Shown here: positions 52,309 through 61,806 of the stretch, in pieces | Position numbering within the stretch: position 1 is the first letter of the stretch | Layout of the letters: each line of letters starts with the position of its first letter | Source of the DNA: Peribacillus frigoritolerans | GTDB lineage: Bacteria; Bacillota; Bacilli; Bacillales; DSM-1321 | Assembly: GCF_040250305.1 (NCBI RefSeq) | Contig: NZ_CP158190.1 | Location: 4,496,001 to 4,560,000 of the forward strand | Length of the DNA: 64,000 nucleotides | Reading direction: 5' to 3' | Translations under genes and position numbers: made by a program | Notes under the pieces: model-generated | Databases searched by the model: none | Told to the model about the DNA's origin: nothing | Seen by the model: only the letters and a program-made list of their open reading frames with translations

Positions 52309-52776
52309 TTGGTAACTTCACAGGGAACTGCTTCAGTTAGCTTTCCATACCCATCTGTATGGGGTATCCACTCTTCAATAGCTGGCAGGACGATTATTTG
52401 GGGCACACTTACCATTAATTCCATTATAGATAATAGGGTGGTTGGTACGGTTAATTTTCGTGGCAGACCCATTCCGATTAATGGATTTTGGAATGAAAGC
52501 ACCAAACAAATCGCATTTGATTCACCTTATGCCACTTTCTCTGGCAACTTGACCATAATTGATGATCAACAGAGTAGAATTCGACATTTCATTCTTCAAG
52601 GACGTTTTCTTATGAAGCCTCCCTCTCTGCAAGCAGGTGAGTCTGGATCATGGATTGCCACTACTGATATAGCTCAAAATCAATTTCCAGTTAGCGGTAA
52701 TGCGTATACCGGGCAATTGCCTCCTGTTGGAGCTTTTTTAACATCGAATATCCTTCATCAGCATCAGAATTTTTGA
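52309..52776 (+). CDS. hypothetical beta-rich protein
   Basis: The 155-aa protein has a TTG start behind GGGAGG. It reads as alternating beta strands (GTLTINSIIDNRVVGTVNFR, GNLTIIDDQQSRIRHFILQG) and ends in HQHQNF. No signal peptide. No family recognised. Confidence 0.55.
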   Translation: MVTSQGTASVSFPYPSVWGIHSSIAGRTIIWGTLTINSIIDNRVVGTVNFRGRPIPINGFWNESTKQIAFDSPYATFSGNLTIIDDQQSRIRHFILQGRFLMKPPSLQAGESGSWIATTDIAQNQFPVSGNAYTGQLPPVGAFLTSNILHQHQNF

Positions 52777-52827
52777 GGAAGAACAATATAGGGTAATCCT
52801 TTTTTGTAGAAAGGGTGTTTAAGAAAG

Positions 52828-52866
52828 ATAGGGAATCGTCTCTGGATTAGGGGCGATTCTTTTACT
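52828..52866 (+). terminator. terminator GAATCGTC/GGCGATTC
   Basis: Stem GGGAATCGTC facing GGCGATTC followed by TTTT. From 52870 to 53000 the sequence is unusually GC-rich but holds no gene. Confidence 0.65.
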
Positions 52867-53163
52867 TAGATGCGCTGAAGTGAACGGAAGCAAGGAGGCA
52901 CACCAGCGACTCCATTGATTCAGGTTCGCAGCAAGTTGCTCCCTGGCGTTCAGCTAATCGCAATGCTTCCCCTGTTGGGTACCGTTTTGCCTATCTCACT
53001 AAGTAGATATGTATATGAGATAGTTATTTTGGTAGATAAATTATGAATCCATTAACTTAAAATGAGTACAGATGGAATATAGATTGACAGGATTTTCTCT
53101 GTACTTCATACTATTGTATTAACAGAAGTGACAGAATATTTGGTTAATTAGGAGGATGAAACA

Positions 53164-53325
53164 ATGAAACCAGCAATAATGACAATGGATTTACAATTAT
53201 TAGCAGATGTTCTTAGGGAAAATAATTGTACAAGTTTAATAAATGCAATAGCAGAAAAGGATTTTCAAGTGGCTCAAATGCTTGATGTATTAATATTTGA
53301 GGATAAATGGGAGGATGGCATATGA
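53164..53325 (+). CDS. small 53-aa protein
   Basis: MKPAIMTMDLQLLADVLREN, then INAIAEKDFQVAQMLDVLIF. GGAGGATG precedes the ATG, with TTGACA at 53083 as possible -35. The stop overlaps the next start by four bases (ATGA), indicating coupling. Unknown family. Confidence 0.55.
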   Translation: MKPAIMTMDLQLLADVLRENNCTSLINAIAEKDFQVAQMLDVLIFEDKWEDGI

Positions 53326-53489
53326 CTAAGCTCAGAATCCTTTTAACCATTCCTATTTTGCTATATGGAATTTACGTATTTGTTGCCATTCAAAACGATA
53401 AGGATATTCCACTTTATTTGCACCTTCTATTCGCACTCTACTTGATGTTGTTTGTACATTATGAAGAAAAAACGGAGGTGAAACCCTGA
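53322..53489 (+). CDS. small membrane protein
   Basis: The 55-aa protein starts at ATG 53322 behind GGGAGG. Two hydrophobic stretches (ILLTIPILLYGIYVFVAI and LYLHLLFALYLMLFV). Coupled to the 53-aa gene. Unknown function. Confidence 0.55.
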   Translation: MTKLRILLTIPILLYGIYVFVAIQNDKDIPLYLHLLFALYLMLFVHYEEKTEVKP

Positions 53490-53559
53490 CAGATTTTTAG
53501 TTTAATATGATTACCACAATAAGTGGCTTTTTTTGTACAACTTTCATAAACAATGCCTA

Positions 53560-53597
53560 AAAAAGCCTCAATTCCCTTAAGGAATTGAGGCTTTCAC
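53560..53597. terminator. bidirectional terminator AAAGCCTCAATTCC/GGAATTGAGGCTTT
   Basis: A 14-bp perfect stem with a loop of CTTAA sits between the convergent small-protein operon and serA. Confidence 0.85.
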
Positions 53598-53624
53598 TAT
53601 TAATCATCTTTCTTCCGGTTCCAA

Positions 53625-54824
53625 TTAGATAATACGAGTTGTAACGATGCCTTCGATTTGTTTGATTTTTTCTTCCAATCCAGGAATGATATCTCCGTTT
53701 ACTTCACCGTCAATGTCGATGATCGTATAGGCATATCCCCCACGGCTTCTGTTAACCATGTCAGCGATATTCAGATTAAAGCTTGATACAGCCAGCGTGA
53801 TTTGCCCAACCATGTTCGGAACGTTTTCGTGGAAAGTTGCCACACGACGGTTTCCTGTATAAGGAAGGGAAGTGTTTGGGAAATTCACAGAGTTCTTGAT
53901 GTTCCCTGTTTCTAAAAAGCTCTTCAACTGACGAGCTGCCATGATCGCACAGTTTTCCTCTGACTCTAGCGTAGAGGCACCTAGATGCGGAATTGGAACG
54001 ACATTTTTCATTTTCAACACGTTTTCATTCGGGAAGTCAGTAATGAACTTGCCTACTTTTCCGCTTTCAAGTGCAGCTTGCATATCATTTTCATTCACTA
54101 GCTCGCCGCGTGAGAAATTCAAGATATGTACGCCCGGCTTCATGATGCTGAATGTTTCTTGGTTGAACATTCCTCTTGTGTCGTCAGTTAATGGAACGTG
54201 TACTGTAATATAATCAGATTCTGCAAACAATTCTTCAATCGTCATGGCGCGCTGTACATTGCGTGACAAATTCCAAGCTGTATCAACAGAGATGAACGGG
54301 TCAAAACCAATGACATCCATATCCAAATCAAGCGCATCATTCGCTACAAGTGCACCGATCGCTCCTAAACCGATTACGCCAAGAGTTTTTCCCTTGATTT
54401 CTTTACCAACGAATTGTTTCTTTCCTGCTTCAACAAGCTTTGGAATATGTTCTCCTTCGCCTTCCAGTGTCTTTGTCCAAGCCACACCTGCAAAAAGGTT
54501 ACGAGATGAAGCCATTAATGTCGTCAGCACCATTTCTTTTACAGCGTTTGCGTTAGCACCAGGTGTATTGAAAACGACAATTCCTTGCTCGGTACATTTG
54601 TCGACCGGAATATTATTGACTCCAGCCCCTGCCCTTGCAATTGCCTTTAGCTGATCGCCGAATTCCATAGTATGCATGTTAAAGCTGCGAAGAACGATTG
54701 CATCAGGGTTTTCACTGTCATTATCAACCGTAAAATCCCCTTTGTTGAATACATTCAGTCCGCTTTCGGCAATATTATTTAACGCCTTGATCGTTTTCAC
54801 TTTTTCTAAAAGAATTGTGCTCAT
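53625..54824 (-). CDS. serA: D-3-phosphoglycerate dehydrogenase
   Basis: The 399-aa protein has the substrate/NAD domains (ARAGAGVNNIPVDKCTEQGI, TLGVIGLGAIGALVANDALD, NFSRGELVNENDM, IPHLGASTLESEE with catalytic His). A C-terminal ACT domain (NIADMVNRSRGGYAYTIIDI) suits serine feedback. The short form resembles E. coli type SerA. First step of serine synthesis from 3-phosphoglycerate. Controlled by the ZTP riboswitch upstream. Confidence 0.9.
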   Translation of the reverse strand: MSTILLEKVKTIKALNNIAESGLNVFNKGDFTVDNDSENPDAIVLRSFNMHTMEFGDQLKAIARAGAGVNNIPVDKCTEQGIVVFNTPGANANAVKEMVLTTLMASSRNLFAGVAWTKTLEGEGEHIPKLVEAGKKQFVGKEIKGKTLGVIGLGAIGALVANDALDLDMDVIGFDPFISVDTAWNLSRNVQRAMTIEELFAESDYITVHVPLTDDTRGMFNQETFSIMKPGVHILNFSRGELVNENDMQAALESGKVGKFITDFPNENVLKMKNVVPIPHLGASTLESEENCAIMAARQLKSFLETGNIKNSVNFPNTSLPYTGNRRVATFHENVPNMVGQITLAVSSFNLNIADMVNRSRGGYAYTIIDIDGEVNGDIIPGLEEKIKQIEGIVTTRII

Positions 54825-54908
54825 TTTGTTTGCTCCTCTTTTGAATATGATAGTTTTGAAATTTCAAAATACTGACTTTAAACCTTCACTATCTGTTAAT
54901 ATACAGAA

Positions 54909-55007
54909 AGAGGCAAGGGATAAAATCCCTTACCTCTGCCCAGGCGAACGGCTACGACACTATGTGTTCCCTCACGGTTATCCGTGTTTCGCCAGTTGCA
55001 CATAGTC
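54909..55007 (-). promoter_or_regulatory. ZTP (pfl) riboswitch with terminator
   Basis: Minus-strand reading: GACTATGTGCAACTGGCGAA, a hairpin (CACGG/CCGTG), GGGAACACATAGTG closing the first stem, then GCCGTTCGCCTGGGCA. CTGGCGAA...GGGA and the terminal CGCCTGGGC are the conserved ZTP-binding parts. Next comes AGAGGTAAGGGAT/ATCCCTTGCCTCT with TT (54909-54937), a terminator platform. ZTP signals 10-formyl-THF shortage; binding would let serA be read through, feeding one-carbon units via serine. Confidence 0.82.
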
Positions 55008-55118
55008 TTTTTCATTTATTTCATTCTATCAAACTATTCTGCAATCTTCAATATCAAATTATATGTTTATCCCTTTTTTTGCAGAAGTCACAACTCACCA
55101 CGACTGCGAATGCCGGAT

Positions 55119-56459
55119 TCAAGCAGGTTTAATCGCCTTTGCCAAATCTTGTTCACGCCAGTATTCTTCAATTTCCTCCAATGATTTCCCTTTTGTTTCA
55201 GGAGTTTTATAGTGTATGAATACGCAAGCTACCACTGATAAGACCGCATAGATGAGAAAGACGTTATTGCCAATGACACTTAACAGTGGAGGGAACGTGT
55301 ATGAAAAAAGGAAGTTCAATGTGTATTGTAAAAAGGTGATGACTCCCATTCCGATCGCTCTTGCCTGCAATGGCAGCACTTCCGGTATGAATAGCCAGAA
55401 GACAGGGCCAAGGCCGATTCCGAATGCGAAGACATATAAGAACACACAAACCATACTGAAGATTGTATAATCCGAAAATAGTGCCAATCCGATCAGTGGC
55501 AGGACCTGACCGCCAATACTGTAGATTAGCAGCGTTTTTCTGCCTAGTTTATCAACGATGAATAACGAGATGGCAGTGGAAACGACCAAGGCCGTCCCGA
55601 TTCCGAAGTTTGCTATATTGGAACCGCTCCATCCGTTGATTTCAACCCCGTCGAAAATGATCGGGGCAAAGTATACAACGGCATTGATTCCCGTGAAGAC
55701 TTGGAAGAATGTTAAGATGAAATTCATATTCAATATTTTTTTATATTGGTGGACTAAATGTTTGAATCCTACGCTTTGCTGTTTAAGGGAATGATTGATA
55801 TCACTTATTTCAGCTTCCACTTCTTGCTTCGTTCCCCTTAGTTTCATCAAGACCTTCCTTGCACGGTCTTCCTTTCCTGCAGCCATGAGCCACCGTGGGC
55901 TTTCCGGTGAGATAAGCATTCCAAATGTGAAGATTGCTGCTGGAATGATCCCGATTCCGAGCATGATTCTCCAAGATCCGCTAGCGGAGAAGGAAGCCCC
56001 CACTATGTAAGCACTCAAAATCCCGACGTTTACACTTAGTTGATATAAAGCGCCGATCAATCCCCTGATTTTAGGAGGAGCCAATTCCACCAAATAAATA
56101 AGTGAACACATATTGGCTATTCCGCAGCCGATTCCCAGGATGAACCGTGATGCAATTAAAACGCTTACATTTGTAGCGAAGGCACAACCAATCGACCCGA
56201 CGATGAATGTGATGCCCGCTCCAATCAGGAGTGATTTCCTTCCAAGCACCTTAGATAGTGAAGTGGAAAGGACTATAGCAGGCAATGCCCCTAATAGCAG
56301 GAAACTTACTATCAATCCTTGACCTGACGGGCTTAGTCCAAACTCTTCGGTGATGAATGGAATCGCTGGAGAAATGGCACCGGAATCGAAACCATATAAT
56401 AGACCGGCCAACCCGCCAAAAATCGCATAAACATACATAATATTCGGAATCTTTTGCAA
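55119..56459 (-). CDS. sugar-porter family MFS transporter (fucose importer candidate)
   Basis: About 446 residues from the TTG at 56459 (GGAG eight bases upstream). Sugar porter marks: GGLAGLLYGFDSGAISPAIP in helix 1, RFILGIGCGIANMCSLIYLV, PPKIRGLIGALYQLSVNVGI, PESPRWLMAAGKEDRA, and FIPEVLPLQARAIGMG, PETKGKSLEEIEEYW at the end. It closes the sugar acid operon, so it probably brings in L-fucose or a related sugar. Confidence 0.85.
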   Translation of the reverse strand: MQKIPNIMYVYAIFGGLAGLLYGFDSGAISPAIPFITEEFGLSPSGQGLIVSFLLLGALPAIVLSTSLSKVLGRKSLLIGAGITFIVGSIGCAFATNVSVLIASRFILGIGCGIANMCSLIYLVELAPPKIRGLIGALYQLSVNVGILSAYIVGASFSASGSWRIMLGIGIIPAAIFTFGMLISPESPRWLMAAGKEDRARKVLMKLRGTKQEVEAEISDINHSLKQQSVGFKHLVHQYKKILNMNFILTFFQVFTGINAVVYFAPIIFDGVEINGWSGSNIANFGIGTALVVSTAISLFIVDKLGRKTLLIYSIGGQVLPLIGLALFSDYTIFSMVCVFLYVFAFGIGLGPVFWLFIPEVLPLQARAIGMGVITFLQYTLNFLFSYTFPPLLSVIGNNVFLIYAVLSVVACVFIHYKTPETKGKSLEEIEEYWREQDLAKAIKPA

Positions 56460-56481
56460 ATCAATCACTCCTTTTAGTAAA

Positions 56482-56907
56482 TTAAAGTACACCTTTTTTC
56501 AATATGAGATTCGCATACTGTGCTCGTTCACTAGTTGCGATAATGGCATAGGCCGCTTTACTTCGTTCGTAAAAGTCCATTCGTTCCAGTTTTCCGATCT
56601 TGATAGGAATATCGTTCGTTTTTTTCATTATATCTTCATAACTCTTCCAGATTACAGGGCTTTTTTCATCGCCTTCCACAGGATTCATCAATATGACGGG
56701 ATGTGTCACATACGTATCGAGTGGAAAGAATGCCAATATCGCTTGCAGGAAGTCGGCCACGCCATGTCCATGACCGTCGATGATCCGGCTTGAATGACTT
56801 GCAGCCGGATAATTCCCGTCTGCAAGTACGATTTCATCACCGTGCCCCATCTCCATCATGATCTTCATCAATTCAGGAGAAAGTATTGGCGGAATTCCTT
56901 TAAGCAT
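56482..56907 (-). CDS. fucU: L-fucose mutarotase-like protein (FucU/RbsD family)
   Basis: The 141-aa protein reads MLKGIPPILSPELMKIMMEM, GHGDEIVLADGNYPAASHSS, then YVTHPVILMNPVEGD. MGHGDEIVLADGNYPA is the RbsD/FucU signature, with the catalytic His. FucU interconverts alpha and beta fucose. Overlaps the FAH gene by eight bases, and the next gene begins at 56459. Confidence 0.85.
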   Translation of the reverse strand: MLKGIPPILSPELMKIMMEMGHGDEIVLADGNYPAASHSSRIIDGHGHGVADFLQAILAFFPLDTYVTHPVILMNPVEGDEKSPVIWKSYEDIMKKTNDIPIKIGKLERMDFYERSKAAYAIIATSERAQYANLILKKGVL

Positions 56908-57814
56908 TCGTCAAAGCCTCTTCGCTTTCAGCCACGAATGTGTTCGTGAGTGATCCCAGTTTTTCGATTTCAACGGTGACCACATCCCCTGGCTGAATAT
57001 AAACACGCTGTTCGGCCGGTAAGCCCAATACGACTCCTTCAGGTGTACCTGTCAATATAAGATCGCCCGGTTCCAATGTCATATGCTTGGAAATATAACT
57101 GATGATTTCCGCACATGAAAAGATCATATCTGATGTATTGGAATTCTGTCTTATTTCTTCATTAACATACGTTTTCAATTGCAGGTCGTTTGGATTCCCC
57201 ACTTCGTCCGCTGTTACCAGGTAAGGACCAACAGGACTGAAATCATCACAGGTTTTCCCAAGCAGCCATTGCGGCGTCCTCATTTGCAGATCTCTTGCCG
57301 ACAAATCGTTGACCGTACAATACCCGAACACATGGGAGAGTGCTGCTTCTTCGGAGACGTTTTTTGTCTTTTTGCCGATCACGATCCCAAGTTCCACTTC
57401 ATAGTCCAGTTCATTCGTTACACTTGGTATGGCAATCTCACATCCGTGACCCGTTAATGTATTATCAAACTTGTTAAATAAGATTGGCACTTCAGGATAA
57501 GGTGCATTGGTTTCATCTGCATGTCTTTTGTAATTCAACCCAACACAAATGATTTTATGCGGCTTTGTTACACTGGGACCGAATGTGAGCCCTTTCTCTT
57601 CAATTACGGCAGCCATTCCTTCTCTGACAGCTTCATGGACCTTAGTTTCAAATTCGTCCCGTTCGGATTGGCTGAAGTTTATCACTTGCATCACATCCAA
57701 CACGATTTGGTTCCATTCATTCCTATTAGCCGTTTCTTCGATATCTATTAACTGATCCTCAATTTGAACGGCAAGTTTCTGCTGTTCATCTTTAATAAAA
57801 GTAGCCAATTTCAA
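56900..57814 (-). CDS. FAH-family hydrolase (2,4-diketo-3-deoxy-L-fuconate hydrolase candidate)
   Basis: The 304-aa protein has KIICVGLNYKRHADETNAPY, PILFNKFDNTLTGHG, LDYEVELGIVIGKKTKNVSE and GDLILTGTPEGVVLG, the metal-binding FAH fold (acidic ligands in YEVELGIVIG). In the non-phosphorylative fucose route an FAH-type enzyme splits 2,4-diketo-3-deoxy-fuconate to pyruvate and lactate. The operon context fits this role; biochemistry is inferred. Confidence 0.82.
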   Translation of the reverse strand: MKLATFIKDEQQKLAVQIEDQLIDIEETANRNEWNQIVLDVMQVINFSQSERDEFETKVHEAVREGMAAVIEEKGLTFGPSVTKPHKIICVGLNYKRHADETNAPYPEVPILFNKFDNTLTGHGCEIAIPSVTNELDYEVELGIVIGKKTKNVSEEAALSHVFGYCTVNDLSARDLQMRTPQWLLGKTCDDFSPVGPYLVTADEVGNPNDLQLKTYVNEEIRQNSNTSDMIFSCAEIISYISKHMTLEPGDLILTGTPEGVVLGLPAEQRVYIQPGDVVTVEIEKLGSLTNTFVAESEEALTNA

Positions 57815-57829
57815 CGTTTCTTCCCCCTT

Positions 57830-58603
57830 TTATGCATTTTTCCCGAAAACAACCCCGCCATCAATATATAGAGGCGATCCCATCATGAACGCAGACTCAT
57901 CCGAAGCTAAGAACAGTGCCGCTTTTGCTACATCACCAGGTCTGCCCAAATCGCCGCTCAATTGTCTTTTCTTGATCGTGCCGATGGCAACCTCAGGATC
58001 GTCATATGAAGTTTTCAAGTAATTTTCGACGAACGGTGTCAAGATAGTACCCGGCAATAAAGCGTTCACCCGAATATTATAAGGTGCATAATCCACTTGC
58101 ATCGCTTTCGTTAAAGCCAGTACAGCGCCTTTCGTTGCAGAGTATGCGGCACGTTTCACGAGACCCATTTCCGCTGCACATGATGACATATTGATAACGA
58201 CCCCGCTCTTTTGTTCCATCATATAAGGAATCGTATATTTAGAAGGCAGATAAACCCCCTTCACATTCACGCTCATGATGCGGTCCCACACATCCGGTTC
58301 CACTTCGTCCACCCTGCCTACGTTTGAGATTCCGGCATTGTTGAATAATATGTCTATTCTCTTATAGGTTTCGATTATCTGGGAGATTGCGGATTGAACC
58401 GCTTCCGGATTCGTTACATCCACCTCATAAAACGCCGCTTTCCCGCCAGCTTCCTCTATTTCAGAAACGGTGCCCTGCCCATTTACTGCATGAATATCGG
58501 TAATGACGACAAATGCACCTTCTTTAGCGAATAAACGGGCTGATTCCTTACCTATCCCGCTTCCCCCGCCAGTGATGACAGCGATTTTATTTTGCAGTCT
58601 CAT
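57830..58603 (-). CDS. SDR dehydrogenase (2-keto-3-deoxy-L-fuconate DH candidate)
   Basis: The 257-aa classical SDR has NAD motif TGGGSGIGKESARL near residue 10, NNAGISNVGRVDE, catalytic Ser in NMSSCAAEMG and Tyr/Lys in YSATKGAVLAL. Ends GSPLYIDGGVVF. Its place between the FAH and the first SDR suggests oxidation of 2-keto-3-deoxy-fuconate. Overlaps the upstream SDR gene by four bases. Confidence 0.8.
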   Translation of the reverse strand: MRLQNKIAVITGGGSGIGKESARLFAKEGAFVVITDIHAVNGQGTVSEIEEAGGKAAFYEVDVTNPEAVQSAISQIIETYKRIDILFNNAGISNVGRVDEVEPDVWDRIMSVNVKGVYLPSKYTIPYMMEQKSGVVINMSSCAAEMGLVKRAAYSATKGAVLALTKAMQVDYAPYNIRVNALLPGTILTPFVENYLKTSYDDPEVAIGTIKKRQLSGDLGRPGDVAKAALFLASDESAFMMGSPLYIDGGVVFGKNA

Positions 58604-59415
58604 GACGTTACCTCCTGTTCATGATTCATATGGTCTTCAGGCTGCGCCGCTTTCACCGTTAAACCGCCATCCACCATTAACAGATGCCCGTTGATTTGCA
58701 TGGCTTCATCGGATGCCAAAAATACGACGGAATCACCAATTTGCTTTTCGGTCCCAAGTCTCTTCATCGGATTGGCTTCAATCTCTTTTGCGAGAATTTG
58801 CGGATCCTCCAAATATTCCTCACACATATCCGTCGCAACGGTGCTTGGGCCGACAGCATTCACATTGATATTGTATTTGCCTAGCTCAATCGCCAACGCC
58901 TTCGTTAAATGCGAGGCAGCTGCCTTCGATGAAATATAGTGGGGAATGACAGGACTCGTGACAAGGACGCTAGCCGTTGATGTAATATTGATGATCTTGC
59001 CATATTTATTTTCAATCATTCGCTTCGCCGCTCTTTGCGTCGTCAAAAAGATCGATTTCACATTGGTCCGGTACGTATCATCCCATGTCTCTTCCGAAAG
59101 GCTCAAAAAAGGCTCAAACGGGGCAATACCAGCATTATTCACTAAAATATCCACCGTTCCCAGCTCTTTCTCCACTTCATCGATCATGGCATCGACATCT
59201 TCCTTCACCCCAACGTTCGCTTTTACGACGATCGCTTGGATATGAAACTCGGATTCTACTTTTTCTTTTAAAGCCTTCGCTTTTTCAAATGAACCTGGCG
59301 ATGTATAATTGATAGCCACATTGGCACCTTCTTCAGCCAATCTCATGACAATCGCTGCACCGATTCCCCGGCTGCCTCCTGTGACAAGTGCTGTTCGATT
59401 ATTCAATTTACCCAT
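58600..59415 (-). CDS. SDR dehydrogenase (L-fucose 1-dehydrogenase candidate)
   Basis: The 271-aa protein has TGGSRGIGAAIVMRL, NNAGIAPFEPFLSL, catalytic ITSTASVLVTSPVIPHYISSK-type Ser/Tyr/Lys (YISSK), and GHLLMVDGGLTVKAA. In this pathway it would oxidise L-fucose to the fuconolactone. Exact assignment between the two SDRs is inferred from the order of enzymes in related loci. Confidence 0.75.
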   Translation of the reverse strand: MGKLNNRTALVTGGSRGIGAAIVMRLAEEGANVAINYTSPGSFEKAKALKEKVESEFHIQAIVVKANVGVKEDVDAMIDEVEKELGTVDILVNNAGIAPFEPFLSLSEETWDDTYRTNVKSIFLTTQRAAKRMIENKYGKIINITSTASVLVTSPVIPHYISSKAAASHLTKALAIELGKYNINVNAVGPSTVATDMCEEYLEDPQILAKEIEANPMKRLGTEKQIGDSVVFLASDEAMQINGHLLMVDGGLTVKAAQPEDHMNHEQEVTS

Positions 59416-59445
59416 ATGAATTCTCCTCCCTTTTCCTATCTGTTT

Positions 59446-60609
59446 CTAAAGGCTGATGCTGATCCGGCTGATGCTGAATTCCTGATGTCCCAGAATTTCC
59501 GCCTTTGTCAATTCACCTTGTGCTGTTTTAGCAATCGTTTCAAAAATGCGATTTCCCGCTTCCTCCGTCGTTTCTTTCCCTTTCATGACAGGACTTGTAT
59601 CAATATCGATGTTATCGATCATCTTGATTGCCGTATGTTCATTTCCCGTTATTTTGATGACCGGGATAATCGGGTTCCCTGTTGGTGTCCCTCTTCCTGT
59701 CGTAAAGCAGACGATATGCACACCGGCGGCCGCCATGCCTGAAACACACTCGATATCATTCCCCGGGGAATCCATGAAGTAATAGCCATTACCCGGGATT
59801 TCTTCTGCAAATGATAAGACATCATTCAATGGGGCCGTACCTGCTTTACTGATGCAGCCAAGCGATTTTTCCTCGATGGTCGAGAGCCCGCCCTCAATAT
59901 TGCCCGGGCTCGGGTTTCCGCCACGCATATCTGCCCCGATGCGTTCCACTTCTTTTTCGAATCTATCAACATATGCATATAGTTTCTTGGCCACTTCTTC
60001 GCTCACTGCTTTTTGGGCGACAATATGTTCAGCTCCGATGATTTCCGTGGTTTCGCCCATTACGATCGTTCCGCCCTGTTTCAAGAGCTGATCAGCCGTT
60101 TTCCCTAAAGCGGGATTGCTGCACAGACCGGATGTAGCATCTGAACCGCCGCATTTCACACCTACTATCAATTCTGAAATGGGGGCATCCACTTGCGGCA
60201 CTTTTTCGAGTTCCAGAAATAGACCCTTCGCCACTTCAGTCCCCTTCTTAATCGCGTTTATCGTCCCACCTGCATCTTGGATATCAAGCCACTCCACAGG
60301 CTTTCCCGTTTCTTCTTCAATTTCCTGTTTCAATACCTTGGCATCAATCACCTCACAGCCCAAGCTAATTAACAGAACCGCACCAACGTTCGGGTTTTTC
60401 CCCATTCCGCCAAGAAGTTTATGTGTACGTTCTTTGTCATCACCAATCTGGCTGCATCCATGCTGATGCGGAATGGCCACTGATTCCGGTACAGCTTGCT
60501 GGATTCTGTTGGCCACATGATTGGCACAAATGACGGTAGGGATGATCAATAGATGATTACGGATTCCAAATTTGCCATTTGAACGGCGATACCCTTTTAT
60601 CATGCTCAT
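59446..60609 (-). CDS. UxaA-type dehydratase large subunit (L-fuconate dehydratase candidate)
   Basis: The 387-aa protein has the altronate/galactarate dehydratase C-terminal core: GYRRSNGKFGIRNHLLIIPT, HQHGCSQIGDD, LEWLDIQDAGGT-like, VGVKCGGSDATSGLCSNPAL, PSPGNIEGGLSTIEEKSLGC. Cys residues (HGCSQ, KCGG) would bind iron. The small N-terminal subunit is encoded as a separate gene immediately upstream. In Campylobacter jejuni a similarly split UxaA pair lies in the fucose locus. Confidence 0.8.
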   Translation of the reverse strand: MSMIKGYRRSNGKFGIRNHLLIIPTVICANHVANRIQQAVPESVAIPHQHGCSQIGDDKERTHKLLGGMGKNPNVGAVLLISLGCEVIDAKVLKQEIEEETGKPVEWLDIQDAGGTINAIKKGTEVAKGLFLELEKVPQVDAPISELIVGVKCGGSDATSGLCSNPALGKTADQLLKQGGTIVMGETTEIIGAEHIVAQKAVSEEVAKKLYAYVDRFEKEVERIGADMRGGNPSPGNIEGGLSTIEEKSLGCISKAGTAPLNDVLSFAEEIPGNGYYFMDSPGNDIECVSGMAAAGVHIVCFTTGRGTPTGNPIIPVIKITGNEHTAIKMIDNIDIDTSPVMKGKETTEEAGNRIFETIAKTAQGELTKAEILGHQEFSISRISISL

Positions 60610-60935
60610 TGTGTTTGCTCCCCTTCCGCCTTATCTCCTCTTCCTCTGATTCCCTCAATATTATGTATGTGGACATGTTCACCAGGCTCGATATCCATCG
60701 TGGCTGCACCGATTACTTCTCCATATTTGATGACCGTCGCCGATCGCTGAATCGGTTTGATTGCGATTTTATGCCCAAAAGGAATCGAACGCTTTGCTTC
60801 CACTTCCATTTTTTGACCATTGATGACATAGAGTAATGTTTCCCCTTCTTTTACATCTTTCAATGAAGTAGCTACATTATCCTGATCAGACATGACGATG
60901 CTTGTAACGTCCTGTTCATAAGCTAACTGGCCCAT
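60606..60935 (-). CDS. UxaA-type dehydratase small (SAF) subunit
   Basis: The 109-aa protein is the SAF domain: VNVATSLKDVKEGET-like, EAKRSIPFGHKIAIKPIQRS, ATVIKYGEVIGAATMDIEPG, EHVHIHNIEGIRG. In full-length UxaA this is the N-terminal domain. The gene overlaps the large-subunit gene by four bases and the lactonase gene by twenty. Confidence 0.82.
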   Translation of the reverse strand: MGQLAYEQDVTSIVMSDQDNVATSLKDVKEGETLLYVINGQKMEVEAKRSIPFGHKIAIKPIQRSATVIKYGEVIGAATMDIEPGEHVHIHNIEGIRGRGDKAEGEQTQ

Positions 60936-61779
60936 TTCGCTCTCCCCTTTCTTTTAGTTTGTAAAAGGCTTCAGCATTTCCAGAAAATATCCCATCCACT
61001 TCAGCTTGTGTTAAAGTTTCCGGTAAATTCCCTTTAATGACCCTCACTGCGTCTTCATAGCCCCCAGCTGATAAACATACAGGCCAATCGCTGCCGAAAA
61101 GTAAACGGTCCGGCCCGAATGCCCGAACAATATGTTGTATGTATGGCTTAAAGTCTTCCACCTTCCACATTGCAGGATCAGCTTGGGTCAATAAACCCGA
61201 CAGTTTGCACCAAATGTTCGGAAACTGTGACAAAGTATTCATTTCTTCTTGCCATTTGTTTAATCCCCCTGCTGATATATTCGGTTTAGCCATATGGTCG
61301 ATGACGGCCTTTAGGTTAGGAAGCGTTTTCATCAATGTTAAAACAGATGAAAAATGTTTATGATTAATCAACAAATCCAGTGGAAGATCATATCGAATAA
61401 GCTGTTTCAAATTCTCCACCACTTGTTCCTGTAAAATCCAAGCACTGTCTTCCAGATCCTGCAACATAGGGCGTAAACCAACAATTCCCGGTCGTGTCAT
61501 TAAAGAATCCAATTGCTCCGGGAATGATGGAGCAGATAAGTCAAGCCAGCCCACCACACCATATATCCAGTCATGGCGGTCATACAAGGATAATAGAAAT
61601 AAAGTCTCTTCATAGGTTGGAGCCGCTTGCACAAGGACGGTACCCGAAATATCATTCTTATGTATTAAGGGCGATAAATCGTCGGGAAGATAATCCCGAT
61701 AAAGGACTCCCATATCATTTGTAAGCCAAGAGTAATCACCTCGGTCAATTCTCCAAAAATGCTGATGTGCATCAATCAT
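60916..61779 (-). CDS. amidohydrolase-family lactonase (L-fuconolactonase candidate)
   Basis: The 287-aa protein has MIDAHQHFWRIDRGDYSWLT (metal site DAHQHFW), KAVIDHMAKPNIS, NIWCKLSGLLTQADP and the catalytic GPDRLLFGSDWPVCLSAGGY. This is the amidohydrolase lactonase group (COG3618), which opens L-fucono-1,5-lactone in known routes. GAGGGGG precedes the ATG. First gene of the operon, 28 bases after the operator palindrome. Confidence 0.85.
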   Translation of the reverse strand: MIDAHQHFWRIDRGDYSWLTNDMGVLYRDYLPDDLSPLIHKNDISGTVLVQAAPTYEETLFLLSLYDRHDWIYGVVGWLDLSAPSFPEQLDSLMTRPGIVGLRPMLQDLEDSAWILQEQVVENLKQLIRYDLPLDLLINHKHFSSVLTLMKTLPNLKAVIDHMAKPNISAGGLNKWQEEMNTLSQFPNIWCKLSGLLTQADPAMWKVEDFKPYIQHIVRAFGPDRLLFGSDWPVCLSAGGYEDAVRVIKGNLPETLTQAEVDGIFSGNAEAFYKLKERGERNGPVSL

Positions 61780-61806
61780 CAGGCCGACCCCCTCTTGTTA
61801 TCTATA

